From: Pseudorhodobacter antarcticus
Lineage (GTDB): Bacteria > Pseudomonadota > Alphaproteobacteria > Rhodobacterales > Rhodobacteraceae
Length of the DNA: 64,000 nt
Assembly: GCA_945860375.1 (NCBI GenBank)
Contig: CAMAQR010000001.1
Coordinates: 1-64,000 of the forward strand
Direction of reading: 5' to 3'
The notes under the pieces are model-generated. The model had not been told where the DNA came from and made no database searches. It saw nothing but the letters and a program-made list of their open reading frames with translations. Position 1 is the first letter of the stretch, and every line of letters begins with the position of its first letter. This document shows positions 17,689-26,374 of the stretch, in pieces. The position numbers and the translations under genes are program-made.

Positions 17689-19008
17689 TCAGAACACCTC
17701 TGCGTCCGGGTCAAGCACATTCGCGCCCCCCACCGGCCGCAGGGTTTTGCCCGTGGCCCAAGGGTCAATCATCACATGCCGCGTCGCCCCCTCCGTGCCC
17801 TGCACCAACAACAGCAGCGGTGCGGTGATCTGCAGCGCGCCCAAGTCGCCGGGAATTCTTCCGTTCACCTTCAAAATCTCGTCGCCCGCCGCCAACCCGG
17901 CCAAAAGCGCGGGCGAAGCGTCACCGACCGCCACCACCAGCGCGCCCTGCACCGTCACCCCCAGATCCCCCAAACCATAGCTGGCCACGCGCAAGGCCGA
18001 CCCCGACACCTCGCGCAGAACCTCAAGCTCTGGCACCGCCAGATCGACCGAGATCATCACCATCGACCCCGCCCGCCAGATCGCCAGATCGGTGGCACCC
18101 GCGCCTTGCGCCGCCTCCAGCGCAAAGGCCAGATCGCCCACGTCGCCCAAGGCCACCCCGTCCGCCGCCAGCACCACATCGCCCGCCGCCAACCCCGCCG
18201 CATCGGCCAGACCGCCGGCCCGCACCCGGTCCACCAACAGCCCGCCGACAGCAAGGCCCAGCGCCTGCGCCACCTGCAGGTCCACAGCCATCGCCACCAT
18301 GCCCAGCTTCGGCGGCGGCGGCAAAGTCTCGTCCACCAACCCCTGCACAATGCGCACCAGATCGGCCGCCGCAATGGCATAGGCGATGCCCACGAACATC
18401 CGGCTGCCATCGGCAATCTGACTGTTCATCCCCACCAGCGCCCCCGCGCTGTCCACCAAAGGACCGCCCGAAGATCCGGGATTCACCGCCGCGTCATGCT
18501 GCAGCATGCGGATCGGCACCGCCGGTTCCACCTGTCGTGCAAGGGCCGAGATCCGGCCTTCAGTCACCGAAAACGCGATGCCCAAAGGGGCCCCCAGTGC
18601 CCAGACCTCTGCCCCAAGCCGGGGTGCATCGGTCAAAGGCGTCAACCCGGCACGCCCCGGCTTCACCGAAATCACCGCAACATCGCGCACAGGATCTCGC
18701 GCGATCACTTGCGCAATCTCTTGGCGCCCCACCGCATCCGTCAGCCGGACCTCGGCCGCATCTCCAACCACATGGGCGTTCGTCACCGCCAACCCACCCG
18801 CGCCCCACAGAAACGCCGACCCCAAAAAGCGATCCTCGGCATCCGCCGTGTGCACCGTGAAAACAGTTTTCATCGCTTCTTCCAACGGCACCTCTGCCTT
18901 GACCGGGCCAACCATCACCACCGTGACCAGCACCACCAAAGCCGCTGCTGCCTCGGCCAGAATGCGCCGGGGACGCAGGATGAAAAGGACAGACGGAGCA
19001 GACATCAT
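17689..19008 (-). CDS. HtrA/DegP-like serine protease with PDZ-like domains
   Basis: About 439 residues. A hydrophobic segment at about 18-38 (AAAALVVLVTVVMVG...VKAE) is a signal peptide or anchor. The HtrA triad is His79 (NAHVV), Asp109 (RDVAVI) and Ser180 (NPGSSGGPL). Two PDZ-like regions follow at about 240-320 (LADAAGLAAGDVVLAADG) and 350-400 (ALLAGLAAGDEILKVNG). HtrA proteins handle misfolded envelope proteins or act as stress sensors. This is the first gene of the leftward operon, 25 bp before the response regulator. Start 19008 or the adjacent ATG at 19005 follows a GAGG motif. Confidence 0.88.
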   Translation of the reverse strand: MMSAPSVLFILRPRRILAEAAAALVVLVTVVMVGPVKAEVPLEEAMKTVFTVHTADAEDRFLGSAFLWGAGGLAVTNAHVVGDAAEVRLTDAVGRQEIAQVIARDPVRDVAVISVKPGRAGLTPLTDAPRLGAEVWALGAPLGIAFSVTEGRISALARQVEPAVPIRMLQHDAAVNPGSSGGPLVDSAGALVGMNSQIADGSRMFVGIAYAIAAADLVRIVQGLVDETLPPPPKLGMVAMAVDLQVAQALGLAVGGLLVDRVRAGGLADAAGLAAGDVVLAADGVALGDVGDLAFALEAAQGAGATDLAIWRAGSMVMISVDLAVPELEVLREVSGSALRVASYGLGDLGVTVQGALVVAVGDASPALLAGLAAGDEILKVNGRIPGDLGALQITAPLLLLVQGTEGATRHVMIDPWATGKTLRPVGGANVLDPDAEVF

Positions 19009-19157
19009 GAACCTCATGTGATTTCCCAAGATCAGGCTACGCCGGAGTGCCAAGACCGTCCCGTGACAAAGCCTGTCATGCAAAAAACACTGGTTTACAG
19101 GCGTGCGGGGCGGGTTCATCTTTGGCCTGACACTATTTAGGCCCAAAGGATTCACCC
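19009..19157. promoter_or_regulatory. Divergent promoter region of the protease locus
   Basis: This 149-bp gap separates the leftward HtrA-kinase-patatin-caspase-protease operon from the rightward secreted-protein/caspase operon. It contains one copy of the TGAC-N6-TGTCAT motif at 19064-19079, roughly 55 bp from the HtrA start and 78 bp from the rightward start. One regulator bound here could control both arms. I could not settle exact -35/-10 boxes. Confidence 0.55.
19064..19079 (+). promoter_or_regulatory. Candidate operator TGAC-N6-TGTCAT, copy 3
   Basis: The site reads TGAC AAAGCC TGTCAT, an inverted TGACA/TGTCA repeat. It differs at one base from the copy at 52180. With flanks it shares GTGAC-N7-GTCATGC with the copy at 9973. 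Each of those two lies 78-85 bp before the start of one of the two paralogous small secreted proteins. Confidence 0.55.
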
Positions 19158-19775
19158 ATGCGCTTGCCCCTTGCCGCCCTGTTGATCACCCTTTCCTTAC
19201 CGGCCACCGCAGAACCGCTGTCACCCGTGAAAACCGCCGAACTGTCGGCGCGGCTTTACGCGGCGGGTCTGGACCTGAGCGACCCGCTGCTGATCCTGTC
19301 TGCCGCCAAACTGCGCAAGTCCTTGGGCCTCACCGCGACCCCCCGCCTGCCCGAAGGTGGCATGGCCGACAGCGACGCGCCGCTGTCATGGCAGGACATG
19401 CTGGCCTCTGCCACCGAACTGGCGGACGACGACGAAACCCTGCTGGGCCTGATCGACGACGTGCAGGCCGAAAGCAGCAAGGGCGTGTCCTCGGGCCCGG
19501 TCTACAACATCGGCACTCTGAAGAACGGCGGCAAGGATGCCTATCCGGCGGTGGAGTTTGTCGGCGGCGAATATGCCGAGGTCTATGTCGAGGCAAAGGG
19601 GCCCACCGACCTCAACCTGACCATCTACGACGCGCAGGGCCGTCTGGTGTGCAGCGACACCGACGCCAGCCACATCGCCTATTGCGGCTGGCGGCCTGCC
19701 GATACCGGCAACTTCACCATGAAGGTGGAAAACCAAGGCCCCCAAGGCGCGAAATACGCGCTGATGACGAATTAG
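19158..19775 (+). CDS. Small secreted protein preceding caspase 2
   Basis: A 205-residue protein with a signal peptide (MRLPLAALLITLSLPATA-E). It has a helical N-terminal half (ARLYAAGLDLSDPLLILSAAK; ELADDDETLLGLIDD) and a beta-rich C-terminal half. Conserved cysteines lie in RLVCSD and IAYCGW, and it ends YALMTN. It is clearly paralogous to the protein at 10074. Its stop lies 6 bp before the caspase 2 ATG, inside a shared AGGAGGT Shine-Dalgarno region, so the two are translationally coupled. It may be a partner, inhibitor, chaperone or substrate of the caspase. No domain of known function is visible. Confidence 0.75.
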   Translation: MRLPLAALLITLSLPATAEPLSPVKTAELSARLYAAGLDLSDPLLILSAAKLRKSLGLTATPRLPEGGMADSDAPLSWQDMLASATELADDDETLLGLIDDVQAESSKGVSSGPVYNIGTLKNGGKDAYPAVEFVGGEYAEVYVEAKGPTDLNLTIYDAQGRLVCSDTDASHIAYCGWRPADTGNFTMKVENQGPQGAKYALMTN

Positions 19776-19781
19776 GAGGTC

Positions 19782-21830
19782 ATGATGCTGCGCGGTATCC
19801 TGCTGACATCGGCCTTGGTTTTGATCGCTGTGCCCGCCTTGGCGCGGGAGAATTACGCGCTGCTGATCGGGGCCAGCACCTATCCGAACCTTGCGGAAAA
19901 ATACTGGCTCAAAGGCCCCGCCAATGATGTGCGACTGGTGCAGACCTATCTCACCACCGCCGCGCCTGTGCCTTTCACGCCGCAGAATGTCACCCTGCTG
20001 GCCGATGGCGTCGAGGGTGCCGCAGCGCCCACCCTGTCGGGCATCCGCAGCGCCATGGCCGACCTGACCGCCCGCGTGCAGCCCGGCGATTTCGTCTATC
20101 TGCACTTCTCGGGTCACGGCACCCAGGAACCCGCCGCCAACCCCGACAGTGAACTTGATGGTCTGGACGAGGTGTTTTTGCCCGCCGACGTCGGCCCATG
20201 GAACGACGAGACCGGAGCCGTCGCAAACGCGCTGGTCGATGATGAGATCGGCACGATGATCGACGCCCTGCGCGCCAAAGGCGCCGATGTCTGGGCGGTG
20301 TTTGACAGCTGCCATTCCGGCACCGTCACCCGTGGCGCCCCCGATGACGACGATGTGCGCCTGCGCCAATTGCCCCCCGATGCCTTGGGTATCCCGGAAA
20401 CCGCCACCAGCCGCAGTCTCGAAAATCCCCAAACCGCCCCCGAAGCGCCCTTCGATGCCGGGGCCGCGACAGGCAGCTTTGTCGCCTTCTTCGCCGCCCA
20501 GACCAATGAGGTGACGCCCGAGAAAAACCTGCCCAAAGGCAAGCCGGGCCGCGTGCCGCAGGGCGTGTTCACCTACACCCTGTTTCAAGTGCTGGCCGAG
20601 TACCCCCAAGCCACCTATGGCCAGATCGGCCAAGAGGTGCTGCGCAGTTATGCCACCAAGAAACTCGCCAACACGACGCCGATGTTTCAGGGCGATCTGG
20701 ACCGGGTGGCGTTCTCCGGCACCAAGGGCGCGCGCGTGGCACAGTGGATGGCGACGGTGGCCGATGGCACATTCACCATCCCCGCCGGATCGCTGCACGG
20801 GCTGACGACGGGCGCAACTCTGGCCGTGATGGCCCGCGCCACCGACACGAATGATGCAGCACTGGCCCATGTCAATCTGACCCATGTTGATACCTTCACC
20901 GCGAGTGGTACTGTCACCGCGGACAAACCGCTGCCCGAAAAGCTGCCCAAGGGCTTGCTCTTGCGCAAGATCGGCGCGGATGTCGATTTCACCCTGACCA
21001 TTGCTTTGCCTGAAACGGGCACCGCCGCCGCGACCGCGTTGGCCGCCGCGCAACAGGCGCTGTCAACCGCCGCCGGTCCCCGCCTTGTCTTTGTGCCCGC
21101 CGGGGCCGAAGCCGATCTGCGGCTTGCCGTGCTGCCAGACAGCCCGCGCCCGGATGCGCTTTGGGTGCTGCCCGCCACCGGGTTGGCCGGTGATCTGACC
21201 ACCACGCCTTCGGTCGGCACGGCGGACAAAGATGCCGGCGCACTGGCCGAAACCTTGGCCGACACCCTGACCACCATGGCCCGCGCCCTCAACCTGCAAC
21301 GCTTGGGGGCTGCGGTCGGGTCGGGCGATCTGGATGTCAGTGTCGAACTGCGCACCGGGCCGAACAAGAACGCCCTGACCACACTGCCCGCCTCGTCGGT
21401 GCCACGGCTGATCCCGGACGATCAGGTGCATATTCTGGCGCAAAATCACATGGATCAGCCGGTCGACGTGAACGTCCTTTACATCGCTGCCGATTATTCG
21501 ATCAGCCATTGGTTCTCTGGCCGCCTCAATCCCGGCGACACGCTGAAAGAAGGCCTGTTCAAGATCAGCGACGATGTGCTGGGTGCCGAACGCATGGTCG
21601 TGGTGCTGACCCCGGCCAAACCGCAAACCCCGGTCGAAGACCTGTCATTTCTGGCGCAGGACAGTCTGGTTCTGTCGCGGGGAGTGCGCGGCCCCGGCCT
21701 GACTTCGGCGCTGGAAGAGGCGGGATTTGGCACCACCACCCGCAGCGCCACCGCCTTGGATGGCGACCAGACAACCGGCCCCGCACCGGGCATCGTGCAG
21801 TTGGAACTGCGGACAGTGCCTGCGAACTGA
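19782..21830 (+). CDS. Secreted caspase-family (C14, orthocaspase-like) protease 2
   Basis: A 682-residue protein with a signal peptide (MMLRGILLTSALVLIAVPALA-R). The caspase domain spans about 23-315. His112 is in HFSGHGTQ and Cys177 in VFDSCHSG, both canonical. A FFAAQTNEV loop and a QGVFTYTL helix follow, as in metacaspase relatives. The C-terminal region contains VNVLYIAADYSI, GDTLKEG and MVVVLTPA, matching the end of caspase 1. A strong AGGAGG precedes two ATGs, and the second (19785) has better spacing. It ends just before the large inverted repeat at 21843. Location should be periplasmic or extracellular. Confidence 0.88.
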   Translation: MMLRGILLTSALVLIAVPALARENYALLIGASTYPNLAEKYWLKGPANDVRLVQTYLTTAAPVPFTPQNVTLLADGVEGAAAPTLSGIRSAMADLTARVQPGDFVYLHFSGHGTQEPAANPDSELDGLDEVFLPADVGPWNDETGAVANALVDDEIGTMIDALRAKGADVWAVFDSCHSGTVTRGAPDDDDVRLRQLPPDALGIPETATSRSLENPQTAPEAPFDAGAATGSFVAFFAAQTNEVTPEKNLPKGKPGRVPQGVFTYTLFQVLAEYPQATYGQIGQEVLRSYATKKLANTTPMFQGDLDRVAFSGTKGARVAQWMATVADGTFTIPAGSLHGLTTGATLAVMARATDTNDAALAHVNLTHVDTFTASGTVTADKPLPEKLPKGLLLRKIGADVDFTLTIALPETGTAAATALAAAQQALSTAAGPRLVFVPAGAEADLRLAVLPDSPRPDALWVLPATGLAGDLTTTPSVGTADKDAGALAETLADTLTTMARALNLQRLGAAVGSGDLDVSVELRTGPNKNALTTLPASSVPRLIPDDQVHILAQNHMDQPVDVNVLYIAADYSISHWFSGRLNPGDTLKEGLFKISDDVLGAERMVVVLTPAKPQTPVEDLSFLAQDSLVLSRGVRGPGLTSALEEAGFGTTTRSATALDGDQTTGPAPGIVQLELRTVPAN

Positions 21831-21842
21831 CCGGCCCCCGCG

Positions 21843-21925
21843 TTCATCTTGGTTCAACTATCCCCGCCGGAGGCTCCTGACGTGATCACAGAAGCCTCCG
21901 GCGGGGATAGTTGAACCAAGATGAA
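21843..21925. repeat. Perfect 33-bp inverted repeat (intergenic repeat family, paired form)
   Basis: The left arm 21843-21875 begins TTCATCTTGG and contains CCCCGCCGGAGG. The right arm 21893-21925 is its exact reverse complement, and the loop is 17 bases. It starts 13 bp after the caspase 2 stop and ends 55 bp before the iolG stop (convergent genes). It can form a very stable hairpin and probably ends transcription in both directions. Related arms occur at 27091, 31214-31272 and 40601. Confidence 0.85.
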
Positions 21926-21979
21926 AGGCAAAACGCGGCAAGGTTTCCCCTGCCGCGTTTTCAGGCCTTGCCGCACTGC

Positions 21980-22981
21980 TCAGAGGATTTCCGACATCTT
22001 CACCACGCGGCCCTCGGCCACCGATTTCAAGGCGGCATCGGCCAAAGCCAAGGCGATCAGCCCATCTTCGCCCGTCGGTTCTGCGCGGCCCTTGCCTCCC
22101 ATCGCCGCGATGAACTGCGCGATTTCGGCGGCGTAAGCGTCAAGATAACGGGTCATGAAGAAGTCGTGCAGCGGCGGGCGGGTGTAGCCCGCAGCCGTGG
22201 CGACCTCAATCGACACCGGGCGCTGGTTTTCCGCCGAAACGGCCCCCAGCGAGCCATGCACTTCGACGCGCTGGTCATAGCCATAGGTGGCGCGGCGCGA
22301 GTTGGAAATCATCGCCTGCTTGCCGCTGGCGGTTTTCAACAGCACCTGCACCGAGTCGAAATCCCCCGCCACACCAATCGCCGGATCAACCAGCACCGCC
22401 GCTGTGGCTATGACTTCGGCAATCTCTTCGCCCAGCATGAACCGCGCCATGTCGAAATCATGGATCGTCATGTCGCGGAAGATCCCACCCGAGCGTTTGA
22501 TGTACTCCACCGGCGGTGCGCCCGGATCGCGGGAGGTGATCACGACCATCTCAACCGCGCCAATGGTGCCGCGGTCGATCTCGGCACGCACCGCCCGGAA
22601 ATGCGGATCAAAGCGGCGGTTGAAGCCGACCATCAACGTGCCTTTATGGGCGCGCACAACCTCAAGGCAGGACTTCACGCGGGCCAGCGACAGATCAATC
22701 GGCTTTTCGCAAAACACGGCCTTACCGGCCTTCACAAACGCCTCGATCAGATCGGCGTGGGTGTCGGTCGGGGTGCAGATCACCACCGCATCAATGTCTT
22801 TGGCGGCCAGAATCGCTTCGATCGAGCGCACCTCGCAGCCGTATTGATCGGCAATCGCCTGCGCCGCCGGGGCCATTGCATCGGCCACCGCCACAAGCCG
22901 TGCGCCCGCATCCCCATTGATCGCGCGCGCATGCACTTTTCCGATGCGACCCGCACCCAAAAGCCCGAATTTGACCGTCAT
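21980..22981 (-). CDS. iolG: Inositol 2-dehydrogenase (Gfo/Idh/MocA family)
   Basis: A 333-residue NAD-dependent oxidoreductase. The N-terminal Rossmann motif is GLLGAGRIGKVHA and the family motif is CEKPIDL (Lys93). The catalytic block RDMTIHDFDMARFML lies at about 169-183. These fit myo-inositol 2-dehydrogenase well. Related sugar dehydrogenases of the family are possible because no other iol genes are next to it. The long upstream frame to 23158 looks non-coding; AAAGGG precedes the chosen ATG. Confidence 0.8.
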   Translation of the reverse strand: MTVKFGLLGAGRIGKVHARAINGDAGARLVAVADAMAPAAQAIADQYGCEVRSIEAILAAKDIDAVVICTPTDTHADLIEAFVKAGKAVFCEKPIDLSLARVKSCLEVVRAHKGTLMVGFNRRFDPHFRAVRAEIDRGTIGAVEMVVITSRDPGAPPVEYIKRSGGIFRDMTIHDFDMARFMLGEEIAEVIATAAVLVDPAIGVAGDFDSVQVLLKTASGKQAMISNSRRATYGYDQRVEVHGSLGAVSAENQRPVSIEVATAAGYTRPPLHDFFMTRYLDAYAAEIAQFIAAMGGKGRAEPTGEDGLIALALADAALKSVAEGRVVKMSEIL

Positions 22982-23182
22982 GTCGTACCCTTTCTTTGGC
23001 ATAAGCCCCTCGAAACCGGCCCCAAGCCATCGGTGAAACCGTTGCCGCTGCCAGTTGCCATCTGTTGCACCGCGACGCAAGCACGCAACGATAAGACCGC
23101 CACGGAAAACCGCAAGACGGTCCCTGATCTGCGGCGCGGCATTGACCGGCCCTTGCAAACGGGTGGCGCGCCAGAATCGCGC

Positions 23183-25696
23183 CTATTCCTGCGACCGCAG
23201 CACCTGCGCCGGGCGTCCTGCCAAGGGCCGCAGCACAAAGATCAGGCTGGCCAGCAAGGTCGCCCCGATGCCACCCAACACAATCGCCAAGGCCGACCCC
23301 GCTTCGAAGGCGTAATCGGCCTCCATCACAAAGGTCATCACCGCCCAGCCCGCCAAGCCCCCCGCAACAATCGCTACAATCCCCGCCGCCGCCCCCATCA
23401 GCGCCGCCCGCAAGGCAAAGCTGACCAGAATGCGCCCGCGCGACGCGCCCAGCACTTTCAGCACCGCCGCCTCATAGACCCGCGCCCGTTCGCCCGAGGC
23501 CGCAGCCCCGATCAACACGACAAACCCGGTGATCAGCGTCGCCATCGCCGCCAAAGTGGTGGCCTGCGCAATCGCGCCCAGCGCCTCTGTCACCCGGCCA
23601 ATCGCAGCCTTGACGCCGATTGCCGTGATGTTGGGATAGGCCTGCGCCAGGTCGCGCAGGATGCCCGCCTCGGCGGTGCCTTCCGAATAAACCGTCGCGA
23701 TAAAGGAATGCGGCGCGCCCGCCACCGCCGCTGCGTTCAGGGTCAGCACAAAGCCCATCCCGGCATTGGAGAAATCCACCGTGCGAAACGAGGTGATCTC
23801 GGCCTCAATATCCCGGCCCAGAATGTTCAGCGTCAGCCGATCGCCCAGTTTCAGCCCCATCTCTTCGGCCTCTTCCGCCGCGAAAGACATCTGCGGCGGG
23901 CCGTCATAGCCCAAGGGCCACCACGTCCCTGCCGTCACCTTGGCGTTGTCCGGTTTGGCATCGGCATAGGTCACGCCGCGGTCCCCGCGCACGACCCAAT
24001 GGTCGCCTGCCACCTTGCGCGCGTCTAAACCATTGATCTTGCTGACAACCCCGCGCAACATCGGCGCGGATTCAACTGAGGACACCGCCGGATTGGCGGC
24101 CAGCTTTGCGCGGAACCCGTCAATCTGATCGGGTTGAATATCGACAAAGAAGTAGGACGGCGCGCGCGCAGGCAGGTCGCGTTCAATCGAGGCGCGCAGG
24201 TTGGCGTCAATCTGCCCCACCGCCGCCAGCACCGAAAGGCCCAACCCCAGCGCCAGCACCACCTGCATGGTTTCCGCCCGTGGCGCACCAATCGACGCCA
24301 GCGCCAGCCGCAACGCCACCCGGCCCCGCAACGCCTTGCTGCGCGCCACCCGCCGCGCCAGCCGCGCCAAGCCCCAAGCCGACAGCGCCAGCACCAACAA
24401 CGCCGCCACCACGCCGCCCGCCGTGCCCAAAGCCAAAGTCGCGGTGCCCGACAAATACACCGCGCCGCCAATCAACAGTCCCGCCAAAACCAGCAATGCC
24501 ACCCCATAGCGCTTGCGCGGCCAGCCACCGGCCAACCCGCCCCGGTAAAGCGCCGCCGCCCGCACGCCTTCGCTGCGCGCCAAAGGCCATAGCGCAAACA
24601 GGAACGCCGAAATCACACCGTAAAACGCCGCCTCTGCCACCGGGCGCGGGTAGAATCCCACCTGTGCCGGGAATGGCAAAGCCGCCTCAATCGGACCCGC
24701 CAGCGCAATCGGCAGTCCGACCCCCAACAACAGGCCCAGCCCAACCCCGATCGCCACCAGCACTGCAATCTGCAACAGATAAGCTTGGAATATCAGCCCC
24801 CCCGTCGCCCCCAAAGTGCGCAGGGTGGCGATGGTGGAAATCTTCGCCTCAAGATAGGACCGCACCGCCGCCGCCACGCCGACGCCGCCCACGGCCAGCC
24901 CCGCCAGACCGACCAGCACCAGAAACGCACCGATGCGTTCGACAAAACGTTCCACGCCGGGGGCCGCGCGGCGGCTGTCGCTCCACCGCAAACCAGTGCC
25001 ACCGAACCGCGCCTCGGCCTGCACCTCCAGTGCCGCCAGATCGGCCCCATCAGGCAGATCCATGCGGTAAGAGCTGTCAAACAACGTGCCCGGCTCCAAC
25101 AGCCCCGCCTGCGCCAAATCTGCCGTCCGCACCATCGTGCGCGGGGCCAGAGCGAAACCGCCGGTGGCCGAATCCGGTTCGCGCAGCAGTCGCGCTGTCA
25201 GCACAAACTCCTGCACCCCCAGTTTGAACCGCCCACCCAAGGCCAACCCCAACTGATCGGCCAGAACCCCGTCCATCACCGCTCCGGGCAACCCATCCAC
25301 AGCGGCAAGAACCGCCGGGAATGTCCCAGCTTCGACGTCAACAGACCCCAGCAGCGGATAAGCGTCATCCACCGCCTTGACCTGCGTCAACACATGCTGA
25401 TCGCCCACCACCGCCATGGACCGGAAATCAACGATTTCAGACACCTGCGTCGAAATCTCCGCCAGATAAGCCCGCTCTTCCGCGCTTGCAAAGCGATAGG
25501 TGAACTCCACCTGCGCGTCACCGCCCAGCAACACCGCACCCTGATCGGTCAGCCCGGCCCCGATGGCCGAGCGCACCATGCCGACGCCCGCAATGGCCGC
25601 TACGCCCAGCGACAGGCAGGCCAGAAACACCGCGAACCCGCGCAAGCCGCCGCGCAACTCACGCCGCGCAATGCGCCACGAAAGACCCAAACTCAC
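23183..25696 (-). CDS. ybbP: ABC transporter permease, YbbP/FtsX family
   Basis: An 837-residue membrane protein with an N-terminal helix (about 20-38), a large periplasmic domain (about 40-260), and then two FtsX-type blocks of three to four helices (about 260-480 and 715-830). It overlaps the ATPase gene by 4 bp. The YbbA-YbbP pair beside a TesA-like esterase is the same arrangement as tesA-ybbA-ybbP in enterobacteria. Substrate unknown; lipid or lipoprotein handling is the usual guess. Confidence 0.88.
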   Translation of the reverse strand: MSLGLSWRIARRELRGGLRGFAVFLACLSLGVAAIAGVGMVRSAIGAGLTDQGAVLLGGDAQVEFTYRFASAEERAYLAEISTQVSEIVDFRSMAVVGDQHVLTQVKAVDDAYPLLGSVDVEAGTFPAVLAAVDGLPGAVMDGVLADQLGLALGGRFKLGVQEFVLTARLLREPDSATGGFALAPRTMVRTADLAQAGLLEPGTLFDSSYRMDLPDGADLAALEVQAEARFGGTGLRWSDSRRAAPGVERFVERIGAFLVLVGLAGLAVGGVGVAAAVRSYLEAKISTIATLRTLGATGGLIFQAYLLQIAVLVAIGVGLGLLLGVGLPIALAGPIEAALPFPAQVGFYPRPVAEAAFYGVISAFLFALWPLARSEGVRAAALYRGGLAGGWPRKRYGVALLVLAGLLIGGAVYLSGTATLALGTAGGVVAALLVLALSAWGLARLARRVARSKALRGRVALRLALASIGAPRAETMQVVLALGLGLSVLAAVGQIDANLRASIERDLPARAPSYFFVDIQPDQIDGFRAKLAANPAVSSVESAPMLRGVVSKINGLDARKVAGDHWVVRGDRGVTYADAKPDNAKVTAGTWWPLGYDGPPQMSFAAEEAEEMGLKLGDRLTLNILGRDIEAEITSFRTVDFSNAGMGFVLTLNAAAVAGAPHSFIATVYSEGTAEAGILRDLAQAYPNITAIGVKAAIGRVTEALGAIAQATTLAAMATLITGFVVLIGAAASGERARVYEAAVLKVLGASRGRILVSFALRAALMGAAAGIVAIVAGGLAGWAVMTFVMEADYAFEAGSALAIVLGGIGATLLASLIFVLRPLAGRPAQVLRSQE

Positions 25697-26373
25697 ACCG
25701 CACCCCCGTCAATGCGGCCATCAACCAGCCGCACCACCCGGTCGCAGCGCGCCGCCAGTTCCGGCGCATGCGTCACCAGCACCAAAGTTGCGCCGTGCCG
25801 GTCGCGCAGCCCGAAGATCAGTTCCATGATCGCAGCCCCGTTCACCTGATCCAGATTGCCCGTCGGCTCATCCGCCAGCAGAATCGCCGGGCGCGGGGCC
25901 ACAGCGCGCGCCAAGGCCACCCGTTGCTGCTCCCCTCCCGACATCTGCGCCGGGTAATGATGACGGCGCGGGCCAAGGCCCACCGCCTCCAACTCCGCCT
26001 CGGCGCGGTCAAAGGCGTCGGGCAGCCCGTCAATCTCCATCGGAATCGCGACGTTCTCCAGCGCGGTCATGGTGGGGATCAGGTGAAACGACTGAAACAC
26101 CACCCCCATCCGCCCGCGCCGGAACCGCGCCAGCCCGTCCTCGTCCATCGCGCCGAGTTCCGACCCCAACGCCAGAACCGACCCCCGGCTGGCCCGTTCC
26201 AGCCCACCCATCAGCATCAGTAACGAAGATTTGCCCGACCCGGAGGGGCCAACCAGCCCAAGGCTCTCGCCTTGGCGCACATCCAGCGATATGCCCTTCA
26301 AGATATCCACCGGCCCGGCATTGCCCGCCAATGTCAGCCACACATCTTTCAACGCCAGAACGGTTTGGGTCAT
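25693..26373 (-). CDS. ybbA: ABC transporter ATP-binding protein, YbbA/LolD type
   Basis: A 226-residue ATPase. Walker A GPSGSGKS lies at about 42-49, Q-loop at [10 protein letters not shown], signature MSGGEQQR at 144-151, Walker [13 protein letters not shown] at about 164-175, and the switch histidine in LVTHAPE. It energises the YbbP permease encoded next. Its ATG (26371-26373) is one base from the ATG of the divergent esterase gene. Confidence 0.92.
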   Translation of the reverse strand: MTQTVLALKDVWLTLAGNAGPVDILKGISLDVRQGESLGLVGPSGSGKSSLLMLMGGLERASRGSVLALGSELGAMDEDGLARFRRGRMGVVFQSFHLIPTMTALENVAIPMEIDGLPDAFDRAEAELEAVGLGPRRHHYPAQMSGGEQQRVALARAVAPRPAILLADEPTGNLDQVNGAAIMELIFGLRDRHGATLVLVTHAPELAARCDRVVRLVDGRIDGGAV

Positions 26374-26374
26374 T

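Noticed and set aside
19386..21053. 555-residue open frame on the minus strand
   Set aside because: Antisense to the secreted protein and caspase 2. Gly/His/Gln-rich, no motif.
10074..21830. Reading the caspase locus as an intracellular anti-phage system
   Set aside because: Caspases, trypsin-like proteases and patatins do occur in defence islands. Here, however, the effectors have signal peptides or a lipobox, regulation is by a two-component system, and no nucleic-acid sensor, nuclease, NTPase or integrase is nearby.
21843..21925. Inverted repeat as insertion-sequence ends
   Set aside because: The arms enclose only 17 bases, there is no transposase or target duplication, and similar arms sit at other gene ends. 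A terminator-like repeat family fits better.
21911..24028. 705-residue open frame on the plus strand
   Set aside because: It is antisense to iolG and part of ybbP and begins inside the inverted repeat. Composition is Arg/His/Gln-rich and not protein-like.
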